DNA of 24,955 bases, taken from positions 1-24,955 of IMG/VR virus record IMGVR_UViG_3300035698_010352; one strand, 5' to 3'. A program made the position numbers and the translations under genes. This document shows, piece after piece, positions 1 through 5,997 of the stretch. The notes under the pieces are model-generated. The model saw only the letters and a list, made by a program, of their open reading frames with translations, did not search any database and was not told where the DNA came from. This DNA comes from a virus. Numbering within the stretch: position 1 is the stretch's first letter; every line of letters starts with the position of its first letter.

Positions 1-115
1 GCTCCCAATCATGGGAGATCCCCCAAACAGGAGCGTTGTTGATCAATGACCAATCACCATCGATAGCAGTTTTAGCTGCAAGGATAGCTTTTTCTCTTGT
101 TTCAAATACAGACAT
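1..115 (-). CDS. Partial leftward hypothetical protein (N-terminal 38 codons)
   Basis: An open frame on the minus strand starts at the ATG whose complement is at 113-115 and runs without a stop off the left edge of the window. The visible protein starts MSVFETREKAILAAKTA and continues through a Trp-containing segment (GDWSLINNAPVWGI). AGAG lies about 8 bases before the ATG, a weak but plausible ribosome-binding site. I do not recognise the family; 38 residues are too few for a functional call. It points the same way as the gene at 442-702 and shares an upstream repeated motif with it, which suggests that both belong to one leftward (possibly early) transcription unit. Confidence 0.6.
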   Translation of the reverse strand, partial: MSVFETREKAILAAKTAIDGDWSLINNAPVWGISHDWE

Positions 116-410
116 GTTATTACTCTAAAGGTTAATTAAGATCCTTATTTAAAATCAAGGTAGAGTCCAGTAGGTTAGGAGTGAATAGGAAACAGGTGGA
201 ATTATGGTATTTGATAGGGAGAGGATAGGGACGAGATAAAGGGTATGTAGGTAGTTAAGTACTACCTTAGCTTCTCTACCATCATTCTCCCCCATCTTTT
301 CGTCTAACTAAGGTGATTGGGTTACTAGACATTTAAGACGCTTAGAATGGCTCTGAGGCTTTCCTACACCTATCTATCTGATTGTGTATTGTGTAATTGT
401 GTCTCAGTGT
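116..410. other. Leader / intergenic region with no gene
   Basis: No convincing open frame on either strand. The plus strand is strikingly purine-rich from about 170 to 255 (repeated AGGA, GGGAGAGG and AGGG blocks). The region contains copy 1 of the repeated hairpin motif (249-271). It is the 5' side of the leftward partial gene at 1-115. I could not pick out a confident sigma-70 promoter. Confidence 0.5.
249..271 (-). repeat. Hairpin motif, copy 1, upstream of the leftward gene at 1-115
   Basis: Positions 249-267 form a perfect 7-bp inverted repeat (AGGTAGT / ACTACCT) around a 5-base loop. The block at 256-271, read on the minus strand as GCTAAGGTAGTACTTA, matches 15 of 16 bases with the block at 823-838. 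The copy lies about 140 bases upstream of the start codon at 115. Neither strand has a T-run after the hairpin, so it is not an obvious terminator; an operator or promoter element for leftward transcription is an inference. Confidence 0.5.
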
Positions 411-434
411 TAAAGGTCACCCCGAAGGATGACC
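411..434 (-). terminator. Rho-independent terminator of the leftward gene 442-702
   Basis: On the minus strand GGTCATCC pairs with GGGTGACC (8 bp, one G-T pair) around a TTCG tetraloop, followed by TTTA. The stem lies just 8 bases past the stop codon of the leftward gene. The UUCG loop is a classic extra-stable tetraloop. The T-run is short, so efficiency is uncertain. Confidence 0.75.
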
Positions 435-441
435 AGTGAGG

Positions 442-702
442 TTAAGCAGCCTTCTTCTTGGAAGGTTTACGTGGTGTACGAGTTAACGCAGCCAGTTGGA
501 CGCGACGGTCGTTCTTGACTTCATCGAGACGGATCATCTGGAGTTCATTAAGGTTATCGACTTCGTTCTCAACCAGGGATACGGCTTTCTCGGTAGTGCG
601 TGCAGTAGCTACGACAGCTCCGAAGAGTGCTCCGATAGTGGTACGGATGTCAGCCCATAGCGATGTGGTAGGTCGTGCAGTTGTTGCAGTTGTTACGGTC
701 AT
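442..702 (-). CDS. Small leftward protein with basic C-terminus, unknown function
   Basis: The 86-aa protein begins MTVTTATTARPTT and ends in a lysine-rich tail (RKPSKKKAA). The start is supported by a strong ribosome-binding site, GGGAGA, 7 bases before the ATG on the minus strand, and the gene is closed by the terminator at 411-434. Residues about 14-40 are Ala/Thr/Val-rich (TTIGALFGAVVATA), which could be a weakly hydrophobic helix. The rest is charged and helical, with Glu/Asp/Asn-rich residues 43-65. A small DNA- or membrane-associated accessory protein is conceivable, but no family is recognised. An overlapping plus-strand frame (458-766) is judged a shadow because it lacks a ribosome-binding site. 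Confidence 0.75.
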   Translation of the reverse strand: MTVTTATTARPTTSLWADIRTTIGALFGAVVATARTTEKAVSLVENEVDNLNELQMIRLDEVKNDRRVQLAALTRTPRKPSKKKAA

Positions 703-814
703 TGGTAGATCTCCCGTTGACGTAGTTGGTTGGCAATTGCCTCATCTAAAATACTTCGTGAAGTAAAGATAGTTATGTATCGAAGGTAGGGGGGGTACTT
801 TCGCTTTTGATGTT

Positions 815-838
815 GTAGTGAGTAAGTACTACCTCAGC
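815..838 (-). repeat. Hairpin motif, copy 2, upstream of the leftward gene at 442-702
   Basis: The minus-strand block GCTGAGGTAGTACTTA (823-838) matches copy 1 (256-271) in 15 of 16 bases. Both copies can fold GTAGT against ACTAC, but the loop here is 8 bases (815-832) against 5 in copy 1, so the stem is kept while the loop length differs. It lies about 120 bases upstream of the leftward start at 702. Confidence 0.5.
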
Positions 839-889
839 CCTTTTATTATATTATTTCAAAATAATTTTTAATTTATCTCCCGTTCTCCG

Positions 890-897
890 TATGACTT
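890..897 (+). promoter_or_regulatory. TATGACTT motif, copy 1 (candidate promoter element)
   Basis: Intergenic octamer 75 bases before the ATG at 973, preceded by a pyrimidine-rich stretch (876-889). The same octamer in similar context occurs at 1558-1565 and 3520-3527. The following bases (GCAAT) loosely resemble a -10 box in the other copies (TATAAT, TACTAT). Function is inferred from recurrence only. Confidence 0.35.
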
Positions 898-972
898 GCA
901 ATGACAGTAGATTCTGGCATAGAGTGTACTCGCCTAATATTGGGTATGACTGAAAAATAGAGAGAAAATAAA

Positions 973-1515
973 ATGACTGATAACGATATTGAAAATGAAA
1001 TACAGAAAAAAGGCTTAACAGCTCCCCGCATTACTCCTGATGATCTTGAGAAGGTTATTGTAAGTGAAACTTATCATGTGTTTGCTGGTTCTACGTTTAC
1101 CGCCTGTCTGTTGACGCTGAAGAATGGTTACAATTTGATAGGTGAATCAGCTTGTGTAAGTCCTGAAAATTTTAACGCTGAAATAGGTCGGGCTATTGCA
1201 CGTAAGAATGCAGTGAATAAAATCTGGGCATTAGAAGGATATTTATTACGACATATGTTGGTAAATAGAGGTGATCATGTAATGCGAGCCAAGCTTGTAG
1301 TGAACTCAGTAGACGAACAGGAAGAGTTCAGTCGAGTAACGTTTGGAGCAGTGTGTAAGAGTGATGGATATGATACAGATGGATCAGATGAAAATAACAC
1401 CTTCTCGAAGTTTACTCCAACTGCTGATCTGGATATGGTGATACAGAATCCTGAATTGATCGGAAGTCTTCAACTAGGTGATGAATACTACGTGGATTTT
1501 ACTAAAGCTGGTTAA
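973..1515 (+). CDS. N4 gp49 / Sf6 gp66-family protein fused to a second small phage domain
   Basis: The 180-aa protein has two parts. Residues 5-98 match what I know of the Phage_gp49_66 family (N4 Gp49 / Sf6 gene 66): an N-terminal EIQKKGLTAPRITP segment, then Y-H-x-F-x-G-S-T-x-T-x-C-L-L-T-L-K-N-G, G-E-S-A, the Asn-Phe/Ile-Gly/Ala segment and W-A-L-E-G-Y. Residues 104-180 resemble a separate small phage protein type ending in YYVDFTKA, with a Ser/Thr-Phe-x-Lys-Phe-Thr-Pro segment (145-150) and Asn-Pro (159-160). Met104 sits exactly at the joint. Neither domain has an established biochemical role that I can name. An AGAGAG run 9-14 bases upstream gives a modest ribosome-binding site. Confidence 0.8.
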   Translation: MTDNDIENEIQKKGLTAPRITPDDLEKVIVSETYHVFAGSTFTACLLTLKNGYNLIGESACVSPENFNAEIGRAIARKNAVNKIWALEGYLLRHMLVNRGDHVMRAKLVVNSVDEQEEFSRVTFGAVCKSDGYDTDGSDENNTFSKFTPTADLDMVIQNPELIGSLQLGDEYYVDFTKAG

Positions 1516-1528
1516 TAACGAAATGCAC

Positions 1529-1542
1529 TGCCAAGGATGGCA
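1529..1542 (+). other. Short hairpin in the intergenic region
   Basis: TGCCA pairs with TGGCA around an AGGA loop, just after the stop codon at 1515. It is followed by a pyrimidine-rich stretch and not by a T-run, so a terminator call would be weak. It precedes the TATGACTT motif at 1558. Confidence 0.3.
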
Positions 1543-1557
1543 ACCTCTCCTTTCCCA

Positions 1558-1565
1558 TATGACTT
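1558..1565 (+). promoter_or_regulatory. TATGACTT motif, copy 2 (candidate promoter element)
   Basis: The octamer runs directly into a perfect TATAAT (1565-1570), 57 bases before the ATG at 1623, and is preceded by a pyrimidine-rich stretch. A TATAAT here could act as a -10 box, but I see no good -35 box 16-18 bases upstream, so a phage-modified or activator-dependent promoter is possible. Confidence 0.4.
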
Positions 1566-1622
1566 ATAATAGCATTCCTCCTGTACTATGCTCTGCCTAT
1601 ATGTTAACTGAGGTAAGAGAAC

Positions 1623-1883
1623 ATGGGTAGTACTTATATTGATCCAGCTAAGCCAACAGTAGGTGAGTATTACAGGCTTCGGTTTAGGGGGCAGGTCATA
1701 TCACCTGTTCCTTTTGACGCAGTATGGAAGCTGATGGGCTTTATAGATCGTACTTCTGCAACAATGCCTGTATACGGTCTAACGACAGCACATGTTGGAC
1801 AAAAATATGGATTCTTTCAGCAGCAGGAATTGTTGGATTTATTGGAAGATGCTTTTCATAAGATGTGGGTTAGTGTGGATTAA
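1623..1883 (+). CDS. Hypothetical 86-aa protein
   Basis: The protein begins MGSTYIDPAKPTVGEYYRLRF and has a Phe/Trp-rich middle (PFDAVWKLMGFID). A GAGG lies 9 bases before the ATG and fixes the start. There is no signal peptide or membrane segment. It is a compact, probably folded protein of no family I recognise, sitting between the gp49-family gene and the 41-aa basic protein. Its own upstream TATGACTT/TATAAT motif suggests that it may begin a short transcript. Confidence 0.7.
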   Translation: MGSTYIDPAKPTVGEYYRLRFRGQVISPVPFDAVWKLMGFIDRTSATMPVYGLTTAHVGQKYGFFQQQELLDLLEDAFHKMWVSVD

Positions 1884-1906
1884 TATTACTGGATTTTACT
1901 GATAAG

Positions 1907-2032
1907 ATGAAACGAACACTTAAAATGATGGGTCGCCGTATTGCTGGGTGTTGGGGCAAGGTGACTAAGAAGAAGAATAAGCGTATAGCTAATAAGGCTA
2001 CTCGACGGGTACCAGTGGAGGATGCACCGTGA
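1907..2032 (+). CDS. Small basic protein, 41 aa
   Basis: A short open frame reads MKRTLKMMGRRIAGCWGKV followed by a Lys/Arg-rich segment and ends RRVPVEDAP. It lies between the 86-aa gene (24-base gap) and the tRNA. About one third of its residues are Lys or Arg, which would allow binding to nucleic acid. The ribosome-binding site is poor (only GGA about 14 bases upstream), so translation could depend on the gene before it. Small basic proteins of this look are frequent in phage genomes, but I cannot assign a function, and the frame could be fortuitous. Confidence 0.5.
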   Translation: MKRTLKMMGRRIAGCWGKVTKKKNKRIANKATRRVPVEDAP

Positions 2033-2041
2033 TTCATGTAA

Positions 2042-2116
2042 AGTTTCATTGGCCTGGTGGTTAGGCAGTGGGTTTTGATCCCACGTACTCAGGTTCGAAC
2101 CCTGATGGAGCTTCCA
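2042..2116 (+). tRNA. tRNA-Gln (anticodon TTG)
   Basis: The cloverleaf can be drawn by hand. The acceptor AGTTTCA pairs with TGGAGCT (two G-T pairs). The D arm is GCC/GGC around a loop containing GG. The anticodon stem GTGGG/CCCAC encloses the loop TTTTGAT, giving anticodon TTG. The T arm TCAGG/CCTGA encloses TTCGAAC. The 3' CCA is encoded at 2114-2116. The variable loop is 4 bases and no long variable arm is present. The anticodon reads CAA, a common codon in the neighbouring phage genes. Position 73 is T and the first pair is A-T, unlike the G73 and U1-A72 of E. coli tRNA-Gln, so the charging identity should be treated as inferred from the anticodon. Confidence 0.85.
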
Positions 2117-2172
2117 TTTAGTATGTGGATTAGTTATGGTGTACACCCATTAAACATATGAAGATAAATGAA

Positions 2173-2511
2173 ATGAGTAAAGATACCAATACGGATAACC
2201 AGACTGGGATAACTTCTAAGACACTTAAAAATTCAACTGTGTCAGGGGCTAAAACGAATATGAGTGATCTTGTGATAGTTGGGAATGATGATATGTTCCA
2301 GTTACTACATAGAGCGCATTCTAAAAATGAAGGTTGGACGAAGAGTACTAAAGCGATGCAGGTAGGTCGTAATTGCGTTGTCCAGGTCACAACGCAATTA
2401 CGTAACCCTGATGGGTCATACACAGTTGCGGAAGCTATCACTACTGTTCCTGATTGTACTATTGTAGCTGATAGTAATGACGGACGTAAGTTGACACCCC
2501 GAAAAACTTAA
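2173..2511 (+). CDS. Conserved phage protein, 112 aa
   Basis: I start the gene at ATG 2173 because the purine-rich GAAGAT precedes it, while the earlier in-frame ATG at 2158 has no ribosome-binding site. The central and C-terminal part (H-S-K-N-E-G-W-T-K-S-T-K-A-M followed by C-V-V-Q-V-T-T-Q, R-N-P-D-G-S-Y and V-A-E-A-I-T-x-V-P) matches a small conserved protein that I recall from many tailed phages, whose function is not established. The N-terminal 35 residues are polar and probably disordered. It lies 56 bases after the tRNA and 94 bases before the terminator hairpin, as the last gene of the left small-gene block. Confidence 0.75.
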   Translation: MSKDTNTDNQTGITSKTLKNSTVSGAKTNMSDLVIVGNDDMFQLLHRAHSKNEGWTKSTKAMQVGRNCVVQVTTQLRNPDGSYTVAEAITTVPDCTIVADSNDGRKLTPRKT

Positions 2512-2604
2512 TATAAAGTGCGCCCGTATTCCACGCTCCCTGAAAGCGAGTCAAATCATCTCAGTCAGTGCTGAGTGCGACGACGGAATGAAAGTAGTAT
2601 GAAT
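2512..2604 (+). ncRNA. Possible structured RNA upstream of the terminator
   Basis: Between the stop at 2511 and the terminator, three helices can be drawn. An outer stem pairs 2527-2532 with 2585-2590 (ATTCC/GGAAT plus a T-G pair). It encloses CGCT/AGCG (2534-2537 with 2545-2548) and CTCAG/CTGAG (2560-2564 with 2571-2575). Together they form a three-way junction about 64 bases long, leading directly into the terminator. No ribosome-binding site or open frame of note is present. It could be a small RNA, a 3' UTR structure or chance pairing. I found no match to riboswitch or hammerhead core motifs. Confidence 0.35.
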
Positions 2605-2643
2605 AGCCCTTGTTTTTCTGCGGAGTTTTGCAAGGGCTTTTTT
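2605..2643 (+). terminator. Rho-independent terminator
   Basis: AGCCCTTG (2605-2612) pairs perfectly with CAAGGGCT (2631-2638), and six T follow (2638-2643). The loop is 18 bases, longer than usual. It closes the left small-gene/tRNA block before the packaging genes. Confidence 0.85.
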
Positions 2644-2689
2644 ATGTCTGGAGAATATCTTTCTTTGGAAACTATCTTAGAAAACTTAC

Positions 2690-2717
2690 TTTACAGAACT
2701 ACATACCTGCCTATATA
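2690..2717 (+). promoter_or_regulatory. Candidate sigma-70-like promoter for the packaging/structural genes
   Basis: TTTACA (2690-2695) and TATATA (2712-2717) are separated by 16 bases, about 35 bases before the ATG at 2752 and just past the terminator at 2605-2643. Position and spacing fit a promoter that restarts rightward transcription. AT-rich sequence gives such matches easily, so this is a moderate call. Confidence 0.4.
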
Positions 2718-2751
2718 GTACCTCGTGCCTAGCCGAGAGAATAAAATTATA

Positions 2752-3462
2752 ATGACTGACGATACTTCAATGGAAGTTGTTACTAGAGAACAGTTACTGA
2801 GAGTGCTTCCTAAGAAAGCTATCCCCAACTTAACTGATGACATCCTGACAACATTAAATAGTACTATTAGTGATCCCAGCTTTCGGGAAATTTATCGGGA
2901 TAACCTGATTGGGTTCACAAGTGTTATCAAGGAAGGTAAGTTTAAACTTCAGAGCTATATTGATGCTGTCCGGTACGTGAGCTATGCTTCTACTGGATCA
3001 AATGGTGTAGAAGCCTATTCCAAAACCTTCCCCGACAGGTATCAGCGACTTGTCGCTGATGGCGCATCGAGCAAAACGATAAGTAGCTACGCAACCACAT
3101 TTAAGAAGACTCAATTGGTTCAAAAGATCTTTGAACAGTCGATGATCCCTATTCATATATTTAACCAGGATGTATTTCAAAAGGCGATTAACGTTCAAGC
3201 TACTTTGATGTGTTCGGCTATTAGTGAGAAGGTTCGGAGTGATGCTGCCAATAGTTTAATGACGCACCTTAAGCCACCTGAGACCAAGAAAATTGAATTA
3301 GATATTGGGATTAAGCAAGACAAGACTCTTAATGATTTTCGGGATGCTGCACAAATACTTGTTAAACAACAATTAGCAGAACTAGAATCTGGTCGAATGT
3401 CTGCTAAAGACGTTGCAGTTATAAAAGTTATTTCAGCTGAAGATATTGAAGATGTTAATTGA
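2752..3462 (+). CDS. Probable terminase small subunit
   Basis: I start at ATG 2752 (MTDDTSMEVVTRE; GAGAGA about 11 bases upstream); an in-frame GTG at 2725 would add nine residues. The 236-aa protein is mostly helical. It contains a segment A-V-R-Y-V-S-Y-A-S-T-G-S-N, then E-A-Y-x-K-T-F-P-D-R-Y, and a conserved-looking K-V-R-S-D-A-A-N-S-L-x-T-H-L-K-P-P-E-T-K-K near residue 185. This pattern, and the position directly before the large terminase, fit the DNA-recognition subunit that selects the phage genome for packaging. The family assignment rests on remembered similarity and on gene order, not on a catalytic motif. A 162-base gap separates it from the large subunit. Confidence 0.6.
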   Translation: MTDDTSMEVVTREQLLRVLPKKAIPNLTDDILTTLNSTISDPSFREIYRDNLIGFTSVIKEGKFKLQSYIDAVRYVSYASTGSNGVEAYSKTFPDRYQRLVADGASSKTISSYATTFKKTQLVQKIFEQSMIPIHIFNQDVFQKAINVQATLMCSAISEKVRSDAANSLMTHLKPPETKKIELDIGIKQDKTLNDFRDAAQILVKQQLAELESGRMSAKDVAVIKVISAEDIEDVN

Positions 3463-3495
3463 TGCTATTAGAAGTAACATAGTAAAACAGTTAAA

Positions 3496-3508
3496 ATGCT
3501 TCGAGCAT
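3496..3508 (+). other. Short hairpin before TATGACTT copy 3
   Basis: ATGCT pairs with AGCAT around a TCG loop, 11 bases before the TATGACTT motif. No T-run follows, so it is not a standard terminator. A hairpin also lies upstream of the other two TATGACTT copies, at varying distance. Confidence 0.3.
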
Positions 3509-3519
3509 ACACCCTCATA

Positions 3520-3527
3520 TATGACTT
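3520..3527 (+). promoter_or_regulatory. TATGACTT motif, copy 3 (candidate promoter element)
   Basis: Lies in the gap between the small and large terminase genes, about 98 bases before the ATG at 3625. It runs into TACTAT (3527-3532), which resembles a -10 box, as in copy 2. The preceding bases are pyrimidine-rich. Confidence 0.35.
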
Positions 3528-3624
3528 ACTATTATTTTATTGGATCACGACTACAAACACACTATTACGTCCATAATCTTCCACATTCTTGTGGGATTTT
3601 AGGCTGTCCAGTGAATAATAAAAT

Positions 3625-5259
3625 ATGACTACTGCTGTCGCTCCTCCAGTTAAAAAAGAACTTGAGGACTATATCCTTGAAGTTGATTATAAGGCTCTAA
3701 ACGAAACGTATATCCCATCAGCATTTGCTTTGGAATTTATATTGTTTATCAAAGCAGTGAATGGCGCAGAAGGTGAGGAAAACACTTCTCCTGTTATTCA
3801 TATGGACATGTTGGATCAACTTGTAATTGAGTGGGAAAATTTATTTGTAGCATTTCGTGGTAGTGCGAAAACATCTGTCATACATGAATACATGTTTCTT
3901 TATATTGCTGTTCATGGATCAGTCCCAGGATTTGGTAATATTGACGTTGCGATATACGTAAGTGATACCATTGAGAATGGAATTAAAAGTATGCGCCAAC
4001 AACTTGAGTATCGTTGGAATACTTCCGAATTTTTACAAAAATACTTACCTCGAATTGTTACTAATGAGAAAGGTGAACAGGTTATTGGTACCAAGTTTAC
4101 TGAAGCTCGGTGGGAATTTACAAATCTAGAGGGGCATAAGTTCTGCGTTCGTGGTTTTGGTGCCACTACAGGCGTTCGTGGTTTCAAAGAGTACGGTAAA
4201 CGTCCTGTTTGGTTAGGTATGGATGATCTATTATCGGATAAGAATTCTGATTCTCCTACGATCATTAAGGATATCCGAAACATCGTGTACAAAGCAGCTC
4301 GACAAGCCATGCACCCAGCCAAGCGAATGATACTATGGACCGGCACACCTTTTAATAAAAGAGACCCCTTGTATACTGCTGCGGGATCTAAAGCATGGAA
4401 TACTCGAGTATATCCAATATGTGAAAAATACCCCTGTACAAAGGAAGATTTTAGAGGTGGCTGGGAAGATCGATTTCCATACGAATTTGTACAGAATGAG
4501 TATAATCGTCTTTTAGAAAGTGGAGAGATATCCGCATTTAACCAGGAGCTTATGTTGAAAATTGTATCAGAAGAAGATCGATTAATTCAAGACAACGATA
4601 TCATGTGGTATAGCCGTGATAGTGTTATGCGTAATAGGCACCTGTTTAATTTTTACATAACAACTGATTGGGCTACAAGTGAAAAAGATGCCTCTGATCC
4701 AAGTGTGACGTTAGTATGGGCATACAGCTCTGTTGGTGACTGGTTTCTTGTAGAAGCGGTCGTAAAGCGGCAGTTAATGGATAAAAATATCGAAGATGTA
4801 TTTCGGTTATCCCAGTTTTATAAACCACAACAAGTAGGCATTGAAATATCGGGGCAACAGAAAGGATTTATTCCGTGGATCAAACAGAAAATGATAGATC
4901 GGAATCAGTGGTTTATATTGGCTAGTGATAATAATGGGAATCAAGAAGGGATTCGACCAGTCACTAAAAAGATTACCCGATTTTTATTGGTAGTACCTTG
5001 GTTTAAGGCTAAAACAATGTATTTCCCTGCTGACCTTAAACAAACACTTGAAATGCAGGAAATTTTGGAAGTACTTGTATTAGCTACAATGGAGGGGTTT
5101 AAGTCAAAAATTGACGACCCTGGGGATGCAATAAGCCAGTTGTCATCATTAACTCCGTGGAGACCTTCACCGGAAATGACTCTAGTAGTAAATGATCAAG
5201 AAATTTGGGGATATGAAGAAGAAGAAGTAATATCTGCGCGGGAGTCTTATATTGTATAA
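3625..5259 (+). CDS. terL: Terminase large subunit (packaging ATPase and nuclease)
   Basis: This 544-aa motor docks on the portal, translocates DNA into the prohead using ATP, and cuts the concatemer. The N-terminal ATPase has a Walker A-type AFRGSAKT (residues 76-83, Lys82), a Walker B region ending in Asp200-Asp201 (WLGMDDLLSDKN), and a coupling motif WTGTP (238-242). The C-terminal RNase H-like nuclease begins at YITTDWA (Asp348), continues with VGIEISG (Glu407) and ends with DDPGDAISQLS (Asp501), giving the expected acidic triad. The length is normal for the family. The ribosome-binding site is weak. It follows the probable small subunit and precedes the connector gene. The ATPase and nuclease halves are both intact. 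Confidence 0.96.
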   Translation: MTTAVAPPVKKELEDYILEVDYKALNETYIPSAFALEFILFIKAVNGAEGEENTSPVIHMDMLDQLVIEWENLFVAFRGSAKTSVIHEYMFLYIAVHGSVPGFGNIDVAIYVSDTIENGIKSMRQQLEYRWNTSEFLQKYLPRIVTNEKGEQVIGTKFTEARWEFTNLEGHKFCVRGFGATTGVRGFKEYGKRPVWLGMDDLLSDKNSDSPTIIKDIRNIVYKAARQAMHPAKRMILWTGTPFNKRDPLYTAAGSKAWNTRVYPICEKYPCTKEDFRGGWEDRFPYEFVQNEYNRLLESGEISAFNQELMLKIVSEEDRLIQDNDIMWYSRDSVMRNRHLFNFYITTDWATSEKDASDPSVTLVWAYSSVGDWFLVEAVVKRQLMDKNIEDVFRLSQFYKPQQVGIEISGQQKGFIPWIKQKMIDRNQWFILASDNNGNQEGIRPVTKKITRFLLVVPWFKAKTMYFPADLKQTLEMQEILEVLVLATMEGFKSKIDDPGDAISQLSSLTPWRPSPEMTLVVNDQEIWGYEEEEVISARESYIV

Positions 5260-5307
5260 TTCTTTTTATAGGATATACTCCGAAATATTCCCGATCTGGT
5301 AAAGGCT

Positions 5308-5997
5308 ATGCTTCTTACTGACATCTTTAGTAATATTACAACATTAGATTCCGCTAACACAAATTTAGCAGATCCAACTGGTGTACTCGCTACTGAACAT
5401 TACCCGAAAGTAATCAATGCTATTAATCGAGCATTGATAGAAATTTATTCCCAGTTCCCTGTAAAAGAAAAAATGCTTACTGTACAACTGTTTGCACATA
5501 TTTCTGAGTATATGCTGACTACTGAATACGCTGACACTAATACTGACTCGACACAACCTTACCGATATATTATGGATACATCATTTGATCCATATGATAA
5601 CGAAGTATTAAAGATTCAGACCATCACGAATGAAGAAGGTACTGAACTAGCACTGAATCAAGCAAATGATTCGTACTCGCTGTATACCCCATCGTATAAC
5701 GTAGTACAGCATCCTTACCCAACTAATGAAAACGCCATTTTTGTCACGTATCACGCATTACCAAAAACAATTCCAATGGATGTTGTTCCAGCGACTTACG
5801 ATGTTGATATCCCTGGGCATGTTTTAAATCTATTCTTAATTTTTGTAGCACATAAGGTACTTACAAGTATTAACCCAAAAGAGGCTGCATTTAAATTAAA
5901 TGAGTATATGAATTTATTAATTTCAACAAAAAATTTGGGGCTATTTGTTAAAGAAAACAGTTCAAATGAAAAATTTGAGGCGAATGGTTGGGTATGA
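5308..5997 (+). CDS. Head-tail connector / adaptor protein (gp4-like)
   Basis: The 229-aa protein has an N-terminal helical part (ADPTGVLATEHYPKVINAINRALIEIYSQF, residues about 21-50), a beta-rich middle, and a helical C-terminal part (VDIPGHVLNLFLIFVAHKVL) ending in FEANGWV. This layout, and the closing N-G-W-V, fit connector proteins of podovirus-like phages that add to the portal ring after packaging. The comparison is from memory of the family and there is no single diagnostic motif. AAAGG lies very close to the ATG. Its TGA overlaps the ATG of the first tail-fibre gene by 4 bases, so the two are probably translationally coupled. Confidence 0.65.
   Translation: MLLTDIFSNITTLDSANTNLADPTGVLATEHYPKVINAINRALIEIYSQFPVKEKMLTVQLFAHISEYMLTTEYADTNTDSTQPYRYIMDTSFDPYDNEVLKIQTITNEEGTELALNQANDSYSLYTPSYNVVQHPYPTNENAIFVTYHALPKTIPMDVVPATYDVDIPGHVLNLFLIFVAHKVLTSINPKEAAFKLNEYMNLLISTKNLGLFVKENSSNEKFEANGWV

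Larger units (their letters stand above)
703..972. other. Divergent intergenic region between leftward and rightward genes
   Basis: Holds the leader of the leftward gene 442-702, copy 2 of the repeated hairpin motif (815-838), a run of seven G (787-793), an AT-rich block with a 7-bp inverted repeat (850-865) followed by T5, and a TATGACTT motif (890-897) that recurs before two other rightward genes. Transcription must start in both directions here. No gene is seen. Confidence 0.6.

Noticed and set aside
458-766. A 102-codon plus-strand frame opposite the leftward gene 442-702
   Set aside because: The minus-strand frame has a strong ribosome-binding site, a terminator and a sensible protein, so the plus frame is its shadow.
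1886-2146. An 86-codon minus-strand frame across the 41-aa gene and the tRNA
   Set aside because: It runs antisense through a clear tRNA and has no ribosome-binding site.
2512-2604. A hammerhead ribozyme or known riboswitch in the structured intergenic region
   Set aside because: The CTGATGA and GAAA core of hammerheads is absent, and I recognise no riboswitch core.
3452-3628. A 58-codon rightward frame (ATG at 3452, or TTG at 3446) filling the gap between the two terminase genes
   Set aside because: No ribosome-binding site, overlap with the end of the upstream gene, unusual Tyr/His/Cys-rich composition, and the gap is better explained by the hairpin and TATGACTT motif it contains.
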